The notes: generated by a model from the sequence alone, not told the origin. Numbered from the stretch's first letter, positions 6,130 through 14,590 are shown. The stretch: 17,666 bases of DNA from Marinagarivorans sp. UBA5868 (GCA_002432095.1 DJFQ01000226.1:11221-28886), one strand, 5' to 3'. Program-made: numbers and translations.

Positions 6130-7842
6130 ATGATCAATATCGAACAGGCGGTTATTAAAAAATTTCCAACGTTCGCATCGCAGCCGGGGATTATCCGCAG
6201 GCCGGCTGTCTCGTTTCTGAAGAAAATGATTCATCAAGATAAGGTGAATGAATTCTTAAAGGAAAATCGGGGGTTGGAAGGTTTTGAGTTTATTGATGCG
6301 GTATTTGATTATTTCAATTTCAGCTATTCGGTTTCCGCCCGTGATCGAGCCAATATTCCTGCGGAAGGAAGAGTGGTGATTATTGCCAATCATCCTATTG
6401 GTTCGCTGGATGGTTTGGCATTGCTAAAGCTGGTGGGTGAGGTACGCAACGATGTGAAGATTATTGCCAACGATATGCTGTTGAATTTTGGCAATCTTCG
6501 CAGCCTGTTTATTCCGGTAGATAACCTGGGAGCGGGTAGTGCGCTACGCAGCTTTCGCGCCACGCTTGCCGCGCTGGAAAATGAGGAAGCGGTGATCGTC
6601 TTCCCCGCGGGTGAAGTTTCCCGCGCGCGACCCACCGGCATAAAAGATTCACGTTGGCGCCCCGGATTTTTGCACTTCTGTCGGAAAACGTCCGCCCCCC
6701 TATTACCCATTCGGATAGAGGCAAAAAATTCTCTATTATTTTACGGCGCATCTATGGTGTTTAAGCCTCTAGGAACAGCGCTGCTGGCTCATGAGATGTT
6801 CAATAAGCGCTCCCGCACCATTCGTTTCAGTGTAGGCGAAGCTATACCGGCGTCGCAGTTGCGTACCGATGCCTTGCATGACCGTACGTTGGTCAAGCGG
6901 CTGAAAAAGCATCTCTATCAAATCGGCCGTCAGCGCAGCCCGATTTTTGAAACAGTGCGCACGATCGCGCACCCAGAGGATCGCCAGGCGCTGCAGGAGG
7001 AATTGCAGCGTGCGGAGCTGCTCGGCGAAACCCGCGATCACAACCGGATTTATTTATTTGATGCATTCCCAGATTCTGCAGTGATTCGCGAGATTGGGCG
7101 GCTGCGTGAGGTTGCCTTTCGCAAAGTAGGTGAGGGCACCGGCAGTAAGCGCGACCTTGATGAATATGATCAACACTACCGCCATTTGGTCTTGTGGGAC
7201 AGGGAGCAGCTGGAAATTGCGGGCGCCTATCGCCTGGGTGAGGGCAGTCGTTTGCTGAATCAGTTTGGCGAGGAGGGTTTTTACACTCGATCACTTTATG
7301 TATTTAAGCCAGAATTGCGGCCTTATCTCGAACAGGGTGTGGAGCTCGGGCGTAGCTTTGTTAATCCTGATTATTGGGGTAAAGCTAGCCTTGATTATTT
7401 GTGGCAGGGTATCGGAGCCTATTTGCGCACTCGACCGCAGGTGCGTTATCTATTCGGCCCGGTGAGCATGAGCGCGGATTATCCAGCGTATTTGATGGAT
7501 ATCTTGGTGTACTTTTATCGGCGCTATCACGCCTGCGAGCAGGTTCTCGCGACTGCCCATCATCCTTATAATTTGTCGACGGAAAAAGTCCAACAGCTCA
7601 ATGGAGAATTTGGCGATCGAGATCGGGAACAGGCATTTGAATTCATGCAGGAACTGTTTTCTATGCACGACCGAAAATTGCCAGTGCTATTTAAACAATA
7701 TTGTGCGGTTTATGAGGAAGGTGGTTTTCAGGCGCTGGTGTTTAGCAGAGATCCGGATTTTGGCGATTGTTTGGACGGCATGTGTATGGGAGATCTAACC
7801 AAACTCAAAGTCAGTCGGCGCAAGCGTTATATCGGCGAATAA
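6130..7842 (+). CDS. olsF: OlsF-like two-domain acyltransferase (ornithine lipid synthesis)
   Basis: 570 residues, close to the size of known OlsF. The N-terminal half is a PlsC/OlsA-type O-acyltransferase: NHPIGSLDG (87-95) is the H-x5-D catalytic motif and FPAGEVSR (158-165) matches the second acyltransferase motif. The C-terminal half, from about residue 300, matches the OlsB/hemolysin-like GNAT-fold N-acyltransferases (IYLFDAF, IGRLREVAFR, YRHLVLWD, IAGAYRLG, ELGRSFV). OlsF enzymes join both steps: N-acylation of ornithine with a 3-hydroxy fatty acid, then O-acylation of the lyso-lipid. The product is a phosphorus-free membrane lipid, often made under phosphate limitation. No transmembrane signal is obvious; it probably works at the inner membrane face. 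AGAGG precedes the ATG. The amino-acid substrate is inferred from the family, and other amino-acid lipids are possible. Confidence 0.82.
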   Translation: MINIEQAVIKKFPTFASQPGIIRRPAVSFLKKMIHQDKVNEFLKENRGLEGFEFIDAVFDYFNFSYSVSARDRANIPAEGRVVIIANHPIGSLDGLALLKLVGEVRNDVKIIANDMLLNFGNLRSLFIPVDNLGAGSALRSFRATLAALENEEAVIVFPAGEVSRARPTGIKDSRWRPGFLHFCRKTSAPLLPIRIEAKNSLLFYGASMVFKPLGTALLAHEMFNKRSRTIRFSVGEAIPASQLRTDALHDRTLVKRLKKHLYQIGRQRSPIFETVRTIAHPEDRQALQEELQRAELLGETRDHNRIYLFDAFPDSAVIREIGRLREVAFRKVGEGTGSKRDLDEYDQHYRHLVLWDREQLEIAGAYRLGEGSRLLNQFGEEGFYTRSLYVFKPELRPYLEQGVELGRSFVNPDYWGKASLDYLWQGIGAYLRTRPQVRYLFGPVSMSADYPAYLMDILVYFYRRYHACEQVLATAHHPYNLSTEKVQQLNGEFGDRDREQAFEFMQELFSMHDRKLPVLFKQYCAVYEEGGFQALVFSRDPDFGDCLDGMCMGDLTKLKVSRRKRYIGE

Positions 7843-7873
7843 AAAAGGCTCCGATGGAGCCTTTTTTATTCGC
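7835..7873. terminator. Bidirectional terminator with 18-bp perfect stem
   Basis: The arms 7835-7852 and 7856-7873 are exact reverse complements with a GAT loop. The inner GC part is GGCTCC/GGAGCC and the outer part is A6/T6, giving a T-run on either strand. The left arm starts within the last codons of the acyltransferase gene and includes its TAA. The right arm ends 11 bases before the stop of the converging FimX-like gene, so one structure ends both transcripts. Confidence 0.93.
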
Positions 7874-7883
7874 TTGACGACCA

Positions 7884-9989
7884 TCAGCTTTCTGTATCGA
7901 AGTCGTAATCCATACTCTCCGCTGGCCCCTGCAGATAGTAACCCTGGATATAGTGCACACCGGATTGCCAGAGTTTTGACAAGACACTGGCATTTTCCAC
8001 GAATGGCACTATGGTGATTTTTTCGTGTTCGTGAATCTGACTCACCAAGGTGCCTAGTGCTTCTGGCTCGCCATTACCATTTTGCAGTTCTTGGGTAAAA
8101 GAACCGTCGACTTTTATGTATTGCGCCGACACATGTTCCAGCGCGCTGAAAGGGTTGAGCGCACAACCGAAGTGGCTGATGCTGCATTCGCAACCCAAAG
8201 CCGTCACCTGCGCAGTGAACGATTTGGCGATATTTAAATGGTCGTTTATGTCGTTTTCCTGCAACTGAAAGATGATTGCATCGGGAGGCAACTTCGCTGC
8301 TTTGAAGGCTACGCCAAGCCATGGTGGCAGGGTGGTGTCCTTTAGCGATTCCTTGCTGAGATTGATGATCAACCGGGTGTTATTGCCGGCGGCGCGATGT
8401 TGGGCCAGTAGTTTGATCGCCTCCAGAATGACCCAGCGATCAATTTTCGTGGTCGCGCCGATTTCTGCGGCAACGTCGAGAAATTCATTGGGCGACATGC
8501 CTGAATTGTCTTCGTCTACCATTCGCAACAGCACTTCGTAGTGCTCTTTGTCAGAGCCGCGCAAGCTCAGAATAGGCTGGAACAGCAGACGGAATTTGCC
8601 GCGATTCAAAGCGTTCTGAACCATTTTGGCAATTTCTTTCGGTGAACGGCCGCTTTTACCCGGTTCGGTGGGCTCTTCAAACGTTGTGGCCAGAATATTT
8701 TTGTCTTTCTGTGCCTGAGTGATGGTCAATTCCAGCGCCTTCAAGGCATGGGAGATCGGCGTATCGGAATTGCTGGTGGTTTCGTTAATGATCGCCACGC
8801 CGACAAAGTACATAAATTGCAAGGTTGCATCATCGATATCGACGATTTGGCTGCGCATGGCCTTGGCGATTTCTTCCCCGCGCTTTTGCGCGGCGTCCAC
8901 GGTGATTTTTGGTATGAGCAACATAAATCCCGCTTCGTTGAAGCGGCATAGAGTTTCACCTTCTTTTACCAGTGTTCGGGTATGTGCGGCGATGGTCCCC
9001 AGAACAATATCGGCGGACGCCAACCCCATTTTTTGTTGCACAGTTTCAAGAAAGTCAGTAATGGCGATGTACAAGAGCGCGCCGGTCGTATGGCTGCTTA
9101 CCGCGGCGTCGACGGTGTCTTCCAGTTTTTCGATCAGGTAATTTTTGTTGTGTAGCCCCGTCACTAAGTCCTGGTGGCGAATTTGCTGCAATTGCGCCTC
9201 AAGTTCGCTGTTGTCGGTGTTGTTGGCGCGCACCACGAATTGGATACACATCTCCTCTTCATACTGGGATTTGCGTACCTCAACATTGAGTGCTTTTTTG
9301 CCGTGCTCTTTGGTCTCGGCCTGGAACGCCAGCTTGCTTGCCTCTACATCGCTGCCGCGCAGCATGAATTCCTTGAGGAAATCCTTAACCCGATCCTGGT
9401 CGCGCTCATCCACCATATCGATAACCGGCATGCATTCAAGATCGTCGCGGTCGCGAAAGCCCAGCAATTCAGCAAAGGACTGGTTGGTGTAGAGAAACAT
9501 ACCGTCCTGGACAAAGGCGATAGCGTCTCGCGAGCTGTCCAGGAGTTGTTGGTTGCGCCGTTCAATTTCTTTATAACGGCGTTCTGCGAGGCGCTGCTGG
9601 GCACGGTTTTCGCGATTGATTAACTCGCGATTGATCACCTGCAGAAGGTGTTGGTCTTCATCCAGACGCACCACGTCCACGGCTCCGAGTTTCATGCCTT
9701 CCACCACGGGGTGGGTGCCTTCATCATCGGTGAGCAAGATCATGGGAACATCTTTCGCAAGACGGCGAACTTGTTTGATGGCGTTGGAAGGGGGAACGTT
9801 TTGGGTACCATCAAGCCCGATGATCAAATCCCAGGACTGCTCCTGCAGCAGTTTTACGAGCGCTTCCTCGCTTTCCACATGTTGCGCTCTGGTAGGCCTG
9901 CCGGCGTTATGCAGCATGCTAATCAGGCGCTCGGCTTCAGAGCGGGAGTCGTTAAGGATCAGTAATCGTACGGTCGGGTTGGAGGTCAT
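7884..9989 (-). CDS. fimX: FimX-like c-di-GMP effector (REC-PAS-GGDEF-EAL, degenerate)
   Basis: 701 residues, matching the architecture and length of Pseudomonas FimX (691). Residues about 6-125 form a receiver-like domain without the usual Asp pair (LNDS) and with the phosphoacceptor position shifted (LIIGLDG), so phosphorylation is doubtful. A coiled linker leads to a PAS domain (about 145-255). The GGDEF domain (about 270-435) has NEAGF (351-355) in place of GGDEF, so cyclase activity is unlikely. The EAL domain (about 450-695) keeps EVL (485-487), INLS, Lys626 (IKVDG) and Glu665, but has SHFG where active phosphodiesterases have DDFG. That loss fits a c-di-GMP binding domain without hydrolysis, as in FimX. 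FimX controls type IV pilus assembly and twitching. The gene lies downstream of a PilZ-like gene on the same strand. Confidence 0.88.
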   Translation of the reverse strand: MTSNPTVRLLILNDSRSEAERLISMLHNAGRPTRAQHVESEEALVKLLQEQSWDLIIGLDGTQNVPPSNAIKQVRRLAKDVPMILLTDDEGTHPVVEGMKLGAVDVVRLDEDQHLLQVINRELINRENRAQQRLAERRYKEIERRNQQLLDSSRDAIAFVQDGMFLYTNQSFAELLGFRDRDDLECMPVIDMVDERDQDRVKDFLKEFMLRGSDVEASKLAFQAETKEHGKKALNVEVRKSQYEEEMCIQFVVRANNTDNSELEAQLQQIRHQDLVTGLHNKNYLIEKLEDTVDAAVSSHTTGALLYIAITDFLETVQQKMGLASADIVLGTIAAHTRTLVKEGETLCRFNEAGFMLLIPKITVDAAQKRGEEIAKAMRSQIVDIDDATLQFMYFVGVAIINETTSNSDTPISHALKALELTITQAQKDKNILATTFEEPTEPGKSGRSPKEIAKMVQNALNRGKFRLLFQPILSLRGSDKEHYEVLLRMVDEDNSGMSPNEFLDVAAEIGATTKIDRWVILEAIKLLAQHRAAGNNTRLIINLSKESLKDTTLPPWLGVAFKAAKLPPDAIIFQLQENDINDHLNIAKSFTAQVTALGCECSISHFGCALNPFSALEHVSAQYIKVDGSFTQELQNGNGEPEALGTLVSQIHEHEKITIVPFVENASVLSKLWQSGVHYIQGYYLQGPAESMDYDFDTES

Positions 9990-10197
9990 ACCACTTCAGT
10001 TTTTATGGTAGGAGCGAGAGATCGCTCGGCGCTTCCCGGTGGTGCTGGTGCACATTAGCGTAGCCATTGTCACGGGATCGAATAAGCAAAACAGTGTACT
10101 TAAATACTAAGTATAGTCCTAGTGTACTGACTCATCCCAAACCATGATCGCCGCGACTAAAACGGAGTTACTAAACCCGTGTAAAGGTTTAAAAATA
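9990..10197 (-). promoter_or_regulatory. Leader region of the fimX-like gene with repeats
   Basis: 208 bases without a gene, AT-rich in the middle. AGTGTACT occurs twice, at 10093-10100 and 10121-10128, 28 bases apart. Between and overlapping them is an exact inverted repeat, TACTTA-AATAC-TAAGTA (10097-10113). On the minus strand TATACT (10110-10115) could be a -10 element, though no matching -35 is clear. A further inverted repeat, TAAACC/GGTTTA near 10171-10190, lacks a T-run and is not a clear terminator for the PilZ-like gene. The gap leaves room for a separate fimX promoter. Confidence 0.35.
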
Positions 10198-11880
10198 TTA
10201 GTTGTCACCAGAGAGCGTTTCAAAGCTGAACAGCTTGAACTTGCTGGTGGAAAACAGGCATTTGTTCAAGCGCACGTCGATGACGTTGTCGTCCTGTTTT
10301 AATTTGACGCGGGTGTTTTCCTGAAAAGGTACAGAAGCTGTTAACAAACTGGGGGCCTGATCGGCGATGCCGGACGTGGGGATATGAATCGCTCGCATGT
10401 AATCCGAGAATCCCCCCATATCAAAAACACTGGCGGCCCCGTAGGGCACGGGTTGATTGGTCAGCAATTGTATACCCAGCTGAGAGCCGCCTTTTAGCTG
10501 CTTCACCCAGCGCACCACACCAATGCTCCAAACCCGTCGGTCCGGCTCTCGCAGACCTATGAGCTCACCGGCTTCCACCCTGCTCGCCGGTAGGTCGCCC
10601 TGCCAAAACAGGCAGTACCCGCCGGTGCTGGCGTTCTGCAGCGACACGCGAAACACGGATTGCCGGGCCGCTCTCGGAGTATCCATGTCTTTTTTACCGC
10701 TCATGCTTGCCACCAGCGCATCAAAACCGCCGGATAAAAAAGAGTCGCCGGGAATGTCTTCTTTAGGGCTAATGAACTGGTCGAACTCTACTCCGCCACA
10801 CAGGTGGTAATGGCAATCAATGAGGCCGACGCAGGCATCAACTTCCACATCCAGCCGGCGGCGCTCCTGGTGTCGCTGCGCAGGGTTGCTCCAGCAATGC
10901 AGCATGTGCTCCACCAGGCTTGCAGGCATATCCGCAGGAAGTGAAATGGACGGGGCTTGATTCAGCCAGTCGGTGCCACCTGACAGCTTGCCGCCGCTCA
11001 ATTTGCTCAGCTGGTTGACCAGAGTATGGAAATCCAGCTCCAGCACCCGGTGATCCGGGTTGCCGTCGAAGCGGCTTTTGGCAATAGGGCCTGTGTCCTG
11101 GTTGAGATCAACTAAAAAGAGATTGCTCTCTTCCGCAGTGGCAGAGGGCAGTAATTTGACTAGACGCGCCCAGTTCTCCAGCGCGCGAAAGGCGGCTGCT
11201 ATGTCATTTTGCGCCAGCTGATTCGGGCGAATACTCGCCAGCGTCACCAGCCGCACATACAGCTCCGTCACCGTGGCTGCGGTGCTGCCAGCGGCCGCAG
11301 GCGCGGGTTGCATATGTAAATCGTAGAATTCGCTCACCAAATAAAGCGCGTGCGCTCGCTGCCACATGGTGGCGGGAATTGCGGTGTAGAGCTGGTAGGC
11401 GCGCAACATAAGCAGGCTCAGCGCAGTCATCGCCCGGTACAGGCTATTGAGTAACAGTTCGCGCTGGGTAGGCTTGAGTTTCTTTTGTTGAATCAACTCC
11501 TTGGCGCACAGGGTGTACCCGTCCAGCAGATGCTTTTGCAATGCCTGTGCGAGCAGGGCAGTCTTTTGTGCGGGTTCGGGCAGGATCAGTGGTTGCTGCA
11601 AAAAATCCTTTAGCAGCCCTTGCAATGACTGTTGGGTGACCGGCCAGAAGGCTTCCAGCATGTCGTAGCGGGTTTTGGTGTCGGTTTTGAGGTGGCCTAC
11701 TTCGGGAATCGCGTCATACAGACGTATGCAGGTATTTTTCACCTGCGTCAGCTTGAGTTCATCAACCCAACTTTTGACTTTCAGCAGTTTGTTGCTTTCG
11801 CAGAAACTCAGCAGTTCGATATCCTGCGGCGGCAGTTTGAATTGCGAAAGTTGTAATATCGGCTCGAATAAGTGACTCAT
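10198..11880 (-). CDS. Large protein with interrupted C-terminal PilZ domain (probable c-di-GMP receptor)
   Basis: 560 residues, apparently cytoplasmic with no signal peptide. The ATG at 11880 is chosen over the in-frame TTG at 11883; AAGG lies about 8-11 bases upstream. The first 330 residues are alpha-helical, of no domain I recognise (Leu/Ala/Gln-rich, with an Ala/Pro hinge near 192-200). The C-terminal third has both PilZ signatures: RHQER (336-340) as R-x3-R and NASTGG (416-421) as N-x-S-x-x-G, followed by barrel strands such as GELIGLRE and WSIGVVRWVK and a GIQLL end strand. About 75 residues separate the two signatures, against about 20-25 in a simple PilZ domain, so something is inserted between them. 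A last barrel-like tail follows. It sits directly upstream of the fimX-like gene on the same strand, and FimX in Xanthomonas acts with a PilZ protein. Function is otherwise unknown. Confidence 0.72.
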   Translation of the reverse strand: MSHLFEPILQLSQFKLPPQDIELLSFCESNKLLKVKSWVDELKLTQVKNTCIRLYDAIPEVGHLKTDTKTRYDMLEAFWPVTQQSLQGLLKDFLQQPLILPEPAQKTALLAQALQKHLLDGYTLCAKELIQQKKLKPTQRELLLNSLYRAMTALSLLMLRAYQLYTAIPATMWQRAHALYLVSEFYDLHMQPAPAAAGSTAATVTELYVRLVTLASIRPNQLAQNDIAAAFRALENWARLVKLLPSATAEESNLFLVDLNQDTGPIAKSRFDGNPDHRVLELDFHTLVNQLSKLSGGKLSGGTDWLNQAPSISLPADMPASLVEHMLHCWSNPAQRHQERRRLDVEVDACVGLIDCHYHLCGGVEFDQFISPKEDIPGDSFLSGGFDALVASMSGKKDMDTPRAARQSVFRVSLQNASTGGYCLFWQGDLPASRVEAGELIGLREPDRRVWSIGVVRWVKQLKGGSQLGIQLLTNQPVPYGAASVFDMGGFSDYMRAIHIPTSGIADQAPSLLTASVPFQENTRVKLKQDDNVIDVRLNKCLFSTSKFKLFSFETLSGDN

Positions 11881-11925
11881 CAAAAGACCTTTTTGCCGTC
11901 CTGGCCATTATTAACTCGTTATATT

Positions 11926-11942
11926 GTCGGCGTCTCGCCGAC
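11926..11942. promoter_or_regulatory. Perfect inverted repeat GTCGGCG-TCT-CGCCGAC
   Basis: A 7-bp perfect stem with a 3-base loop lies 46 bases upstream of the PilZ-like start, in the 124-base gap after epmB. No T-run follows on either strand, so a classical terminator is not supported. It may be an operator or a 5' leader hairpin. A wider TGGCAA/TTGCCA pair flanks the same gap (11943-11948 and 11972-11977). Confidence 0.35.
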
Positions 11943-12004
11943 TGGCAAGGGCACTGTCAACCGGAGCTTCTTTGCCAAGTATAGACGTCCCTACCGGCAC
12001 AAGG

Positions 12005-13018
12005 TCAGATTGGCAACACGGGGGTTTTTGAACCCTCGTGAGGCGTTTCCCTCACCAGGCGCGGCACCAGGAAACCCGGCAGGAGTGTCAGCAGTTCTCC
12101 GTACAAGGTTTTTGCGTCTGCGTCGTTGACCGCAAAGTGCGCGGCACCTTGCACCTTGTCCAGCAGGTGAAGGTAATAAGGCAGGACGCCGGCATCGAAC
12201 AGATTTTCGCTCAGTGTCGCGAGAATTCTGCTGTTGTCGTTAATGTTTTTCAATAGCACAGTTTGATTGAAGAGCTGAATTCCACCCTCACGCAGTGTAT
12301 TTAGGCCGTCTATTACCGATTGATCGATCTCCTGGGGGTGGTTGCAGTGCATGACGAGTAGCGTGCGCAGGCGCGGGTGGCGGATTGCCTCTACTAGGTC
12401 GGGAGTTAGGCGGCTGGGCAATATGATCGGGTAGCGAGTGTGAATACGCAGGCGCTTGATGTGGTCAATGCCGGCGATTTGCTGCGCCAGCCAGGCGAGT
12501 TGTTTGTCGCCTAGAGACAGCGGATCACCGCCGCTGAGGATCACTTCGTTCACCTCGGGTGTCGAGCGGACATAGTCCAGAGCCTGCTGCCACTCCGGGC
12601 GGCTCAACTGATGATCGTCGTAGGGAAAGTGGCGGCGGAAGCAATAACGGCAATTGATTGCGCACTGGGTGGCGGCGATCAGCAACACGCGTGAGCGATA
12701 TTTATGGACGAGGCCTGGCACCGGGGTGAAGCGGTGCTCTTCCAACGGGTCGTCAATATAATCCGGCGACGCGATCAACTCAGCACCCAACGGCAAAACC
12801 TGCAGCAGTAAGGGATCGCCGGGATCTCCTGGGCGGATACGTGAAAGGTAGGATTCGGTGAGCCTCAACGGGAAGTGTGCGCTGGCCTGAATTGCCGGCT
12901 CCAACCACTCGGAACCGAGTTGTAAACGGTCGATCAGCGTCTTCGGGTCCTGTATCAGTTCCTTTAGCTCGTCTTGCCAGCTTTTGATCTGCCAAGTCGG
13001 CACGGTTCGCGGTATCAT
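12005..13018 (-). CDS. epmB: EF-P--(R)-beta-lysine pathway lysine 2,3-aminomutase EpmB
   Basis: 337 residues, matching EpmB (YjeK) of about 340 and shorter than catabolic lysine 2,3-aminomutases. It is a radical SAM enzyme that turns (S)-lysine into (R)-beta-lysine for attachment to EF-P. The 4Fe-4S motif is CAINCRYC (Cys119, Cys123, Cys126). SGGDPL (162-167) is the usual glycine-rich SAM-contact motif. Lys288, in LLDKVQGAAHF, matches the lysine that binds pyridoxal phosphate. The ATG at 13018 has AAGG upstream. The gene diverges from efp with a 53-base gap, leaving little doubt about its role. A hairpin with one mismatch (12017-12026 against 12031-12040) lies inside the last codons but has no T-run. 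Confidence 0.96.
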   Translation of the reverse strand: MIPRTVPTWQIKSWQDELKELIQDPKTLIDRLQLGSEWLEPAIQASAHFPLRLTESYLSRIRPGDPGDPLLLQVLPLGAELIASPDYIDDPLEEHRFTPVPGLVHKYRSRVLLIAATQCAINCRYCFRRHFPYDDHQLSRPEWQQALDYVRSTPEVNEVILSGGDPLSLGDKQLAWLAQQIAGIDHIKRLRIHTRYPIILPSRLTPDLVEAIRHPRLRTLLVMHCNHPQEIDQSVIDGLNTLREGGIQLFNQTVLLKNINDNSRILATLSENLFDAGVLPYYLHLLDKVQGAAHFAVNDADAKTLYGELLTLLPGFLVPRLVRETPHEGSKTPVLPI

Positions 13019-13071
13019 GTGCGCCTTTTTTATCTGTACCCGATAACTTTGATGAATGAATTGAGGGCAAA

Positions 13072-13641
13072 ATGGCTAGCTATTCTACCAGTGAATTCCG
13101 CGGCGGTATGAAGGTAATGTTGGATGGGGATCCTTGCTCCATCGTGGAAAATGAGTTCGTCAAACCGGGTAAAGGCCAGGCCTTCAACCGCGTGAGGCTG
13201 AAGAACCTGAAGAGTGGGAGGGTCTGGGAGCGGACGTTTAAGTCTGGTGAAAGCCTGGAAGCGGCCGACGTGGTGGACCGCGAAATGCAATACCTCTACA
13301 ACGACGGCGAGTTTTGGCATTTCATGCATCCAGAGACCTTCGAACAGTTGCAAGCAGACGAGGCGACCGTAGGTGAAGCAGCAAAATGGCTGCGCGAGCA
13401 GGATGTGGTAACCGTCACGCTCTATAACGGTGAACCCCTTGCCGTTACGCCACCCAACCACGTTGAACTGGAAGTGGTAGAGACTGATCCGGGTATCAAA
13501 GGCGATACCGCACAGGGCGGCACCAAGCCGGCCACTTTGTCCACCGGCGCAGTGGTGAAGGTTCCTCTGTTTGTCGCTATTGGTGACGTCTTGCGCGTCG
13601 ATACCCGTACTGGCGAATACCTCGGCCGCGCCAATAAATAA
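13072..13641 (+). CDS. efp: Translation elongation factor P
   Basis: 189 residues, near the usual 188. EF-P binds stalled ribosomes between P and E sites and restores peptide bond formation at poly-proline stretches. Lys34, in the loop PGKGQA, is the residue that EpmA modifies with beta-lysine. The KOW-like N-terminal domain and the two OB domains are intact, ending [14 protein letters not shown] lies about 8 bases before the ATG. The gene is first of a probable efp-epmA operon and diverges from epmB. Confidence 0.97.
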   Translation: MASYSTSEFRGGMKVMLDGDPCSIVENEFVKPGKGQAFNRVRLKNLKSGRVWERTFKSGESLEAADVVDREMQYLYNDGEFWHFMHPETFEQLQADEATVGEAAKWLREQDVVTVTLYNGEPLAVTPPNHVELEVVETDPGIKGDTAQGGTKPATLSTGAVVKVPLFVAIGDVLRVDTRTGEYLGRANK

Positions 13642-13663
13642 TCGATATTCCGGCTCGGCTTTT

Positions 13664-14590
13664 ATGTTTCACCCAAGTGCGAGCCTGGACGTTTTGCAAA
13701 AACGCGCGCAGTTGCTTCATCAGCTGCGCGCGTTTTTTTTCGCGCGTCAAATCATGGAGGTGGACGTTCCGGCTCTGGGGCAGGCGACCGTTACGGATGT
13801 CCATTTGGAACCGCTGACGGTAACGGGGGCGGGGTATCTGCAAACCTCTCCCGAATACTTTATGAAGCGGCTGCTGGCGTCCGGCAGTGGCTCTATCTAT
13901 TACTTGGGTAAAGCCTATCGCAGGGATGAATCCGGTCGCCGTCATCGCGCCGAGTTCACCATGCTGGAGTGGTACCGAGTAGGCTTAGAAGACCGCCAAC
14001 TGATGGCAGAAATGGCGGAGCTGTTTCGCCAGTTGACCCCGCAGACCAACATCACCATGCGCAGCTATCGGGACGCTTTTTCGGCGGTGATCGGGGTCTG
14101 TCCCCACATTGCGACTCTGGCGGAATTACAGGCAATTATTACCCAAACCCTGGAATTGCACTCGCCCCTGCAGGACAAAAGTGCCTGCCTCGATTTGTTG
14201 TTCAGTCACAGGGTCGAACCCTTTTTGGGACCGGACATCACGTTTGTTTACGATTATCCGGCAGAGCAATGTGCGCTTGCGCGGATCGTCACCACGGACG
14301 GCGGGGTCCAGGTGGCGCGCCGGTTTGAGGTGTACTGGAACGGTATCGAATTGGCCAACGGCTATTGGGAGTTATGTTCGGTAGGCGAACAGCGCGAGCG
14401 GTTCGAAAATGATAGGCGCGTCCGCGCGGCCAATGGGCTTGAGGTTCCCGAGCTCGACGAGCGATTTCTCGCTGCGCTGGGCGCGGGTTTGCCGGACTGT
14501 GCGGGAGTGGCTTTGGGCGTGGATCGCCTGTTGATGTGCTTAATAGGGGCAAAAGACATACGTGATGTTATGCCTTTCGCGGATGGCTGA
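13664..14590 (+). CDS. epmA: EF-P--(R)-beta-lysine ligase EpmA
   Basis: 308 residues; EpmA (GenX, PoxA, YjeA) is about 325. It is a paralogue of the lysyl-tRNA synthetase catalytic core without the anticodon domain, and it activates (R)-beta-lysine with ATP and attaches it to Lys34 of EF-P. Class II synthetase motif 2 is seen as YRRDESGRRHRAEFTMLEWY and motif 3 as GVALGVDRLLM. The ATG at 13664 is chosen because the product then starts FHPSASLDVLQKRAQLL, as in known EpmA; an in-frame start at 13571 would overlap efp by 71 bases. The gap after efp is 22 bases with no strong Shine-Dalgarno, so translational coupling is likely. It ends 8 bases from the converging cysE stop. Confidence 0.96.
   Translation: MFHPSASLDVLQKRAQLLHQLRAFFFARQIMEVDVPALGQATVTDVHLEPLTVTGAGYLQTSPEYFMKRLLASGSGSIYYLGKAYRRDESGRRHRAEFTMLEWYRVGLEDRQLMAEMAELFRQLTPQTNITMRSYRDAFSAVIGVCPHIATLAELQAIITQTLELHSPLQDKSACLDLLFSHRVEPFLGPDITFVYDYPAEQCALARIVTTDGGVQVARRFEVYWNGIELANGYWELCSVGEQRERFENDRRVRAANGLEVPELDERFLAALGAGLPDCAGVALGVDRLLMCLIGAKDIRDVMPFADG

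Noticed and set aside
11881..11883. TTG start one codon upstream of the PilZ-like gene
   Set aside because: The ATG at 11880 is adjacent and better placed from the AAGG ribosome binding site.
12017..12040. Hairpin at the epmB 3' end as a terminator
   Set aside because: The stem (one mismatch) lies within the coding sequence and no T-run follows on the minus strand.
13571..13663. Upstream extension of epmA overlapping efp
   Set aside because: The added residues are an out-of-frame reading of efp, and known EpmA proteins begin near FHPSASL.
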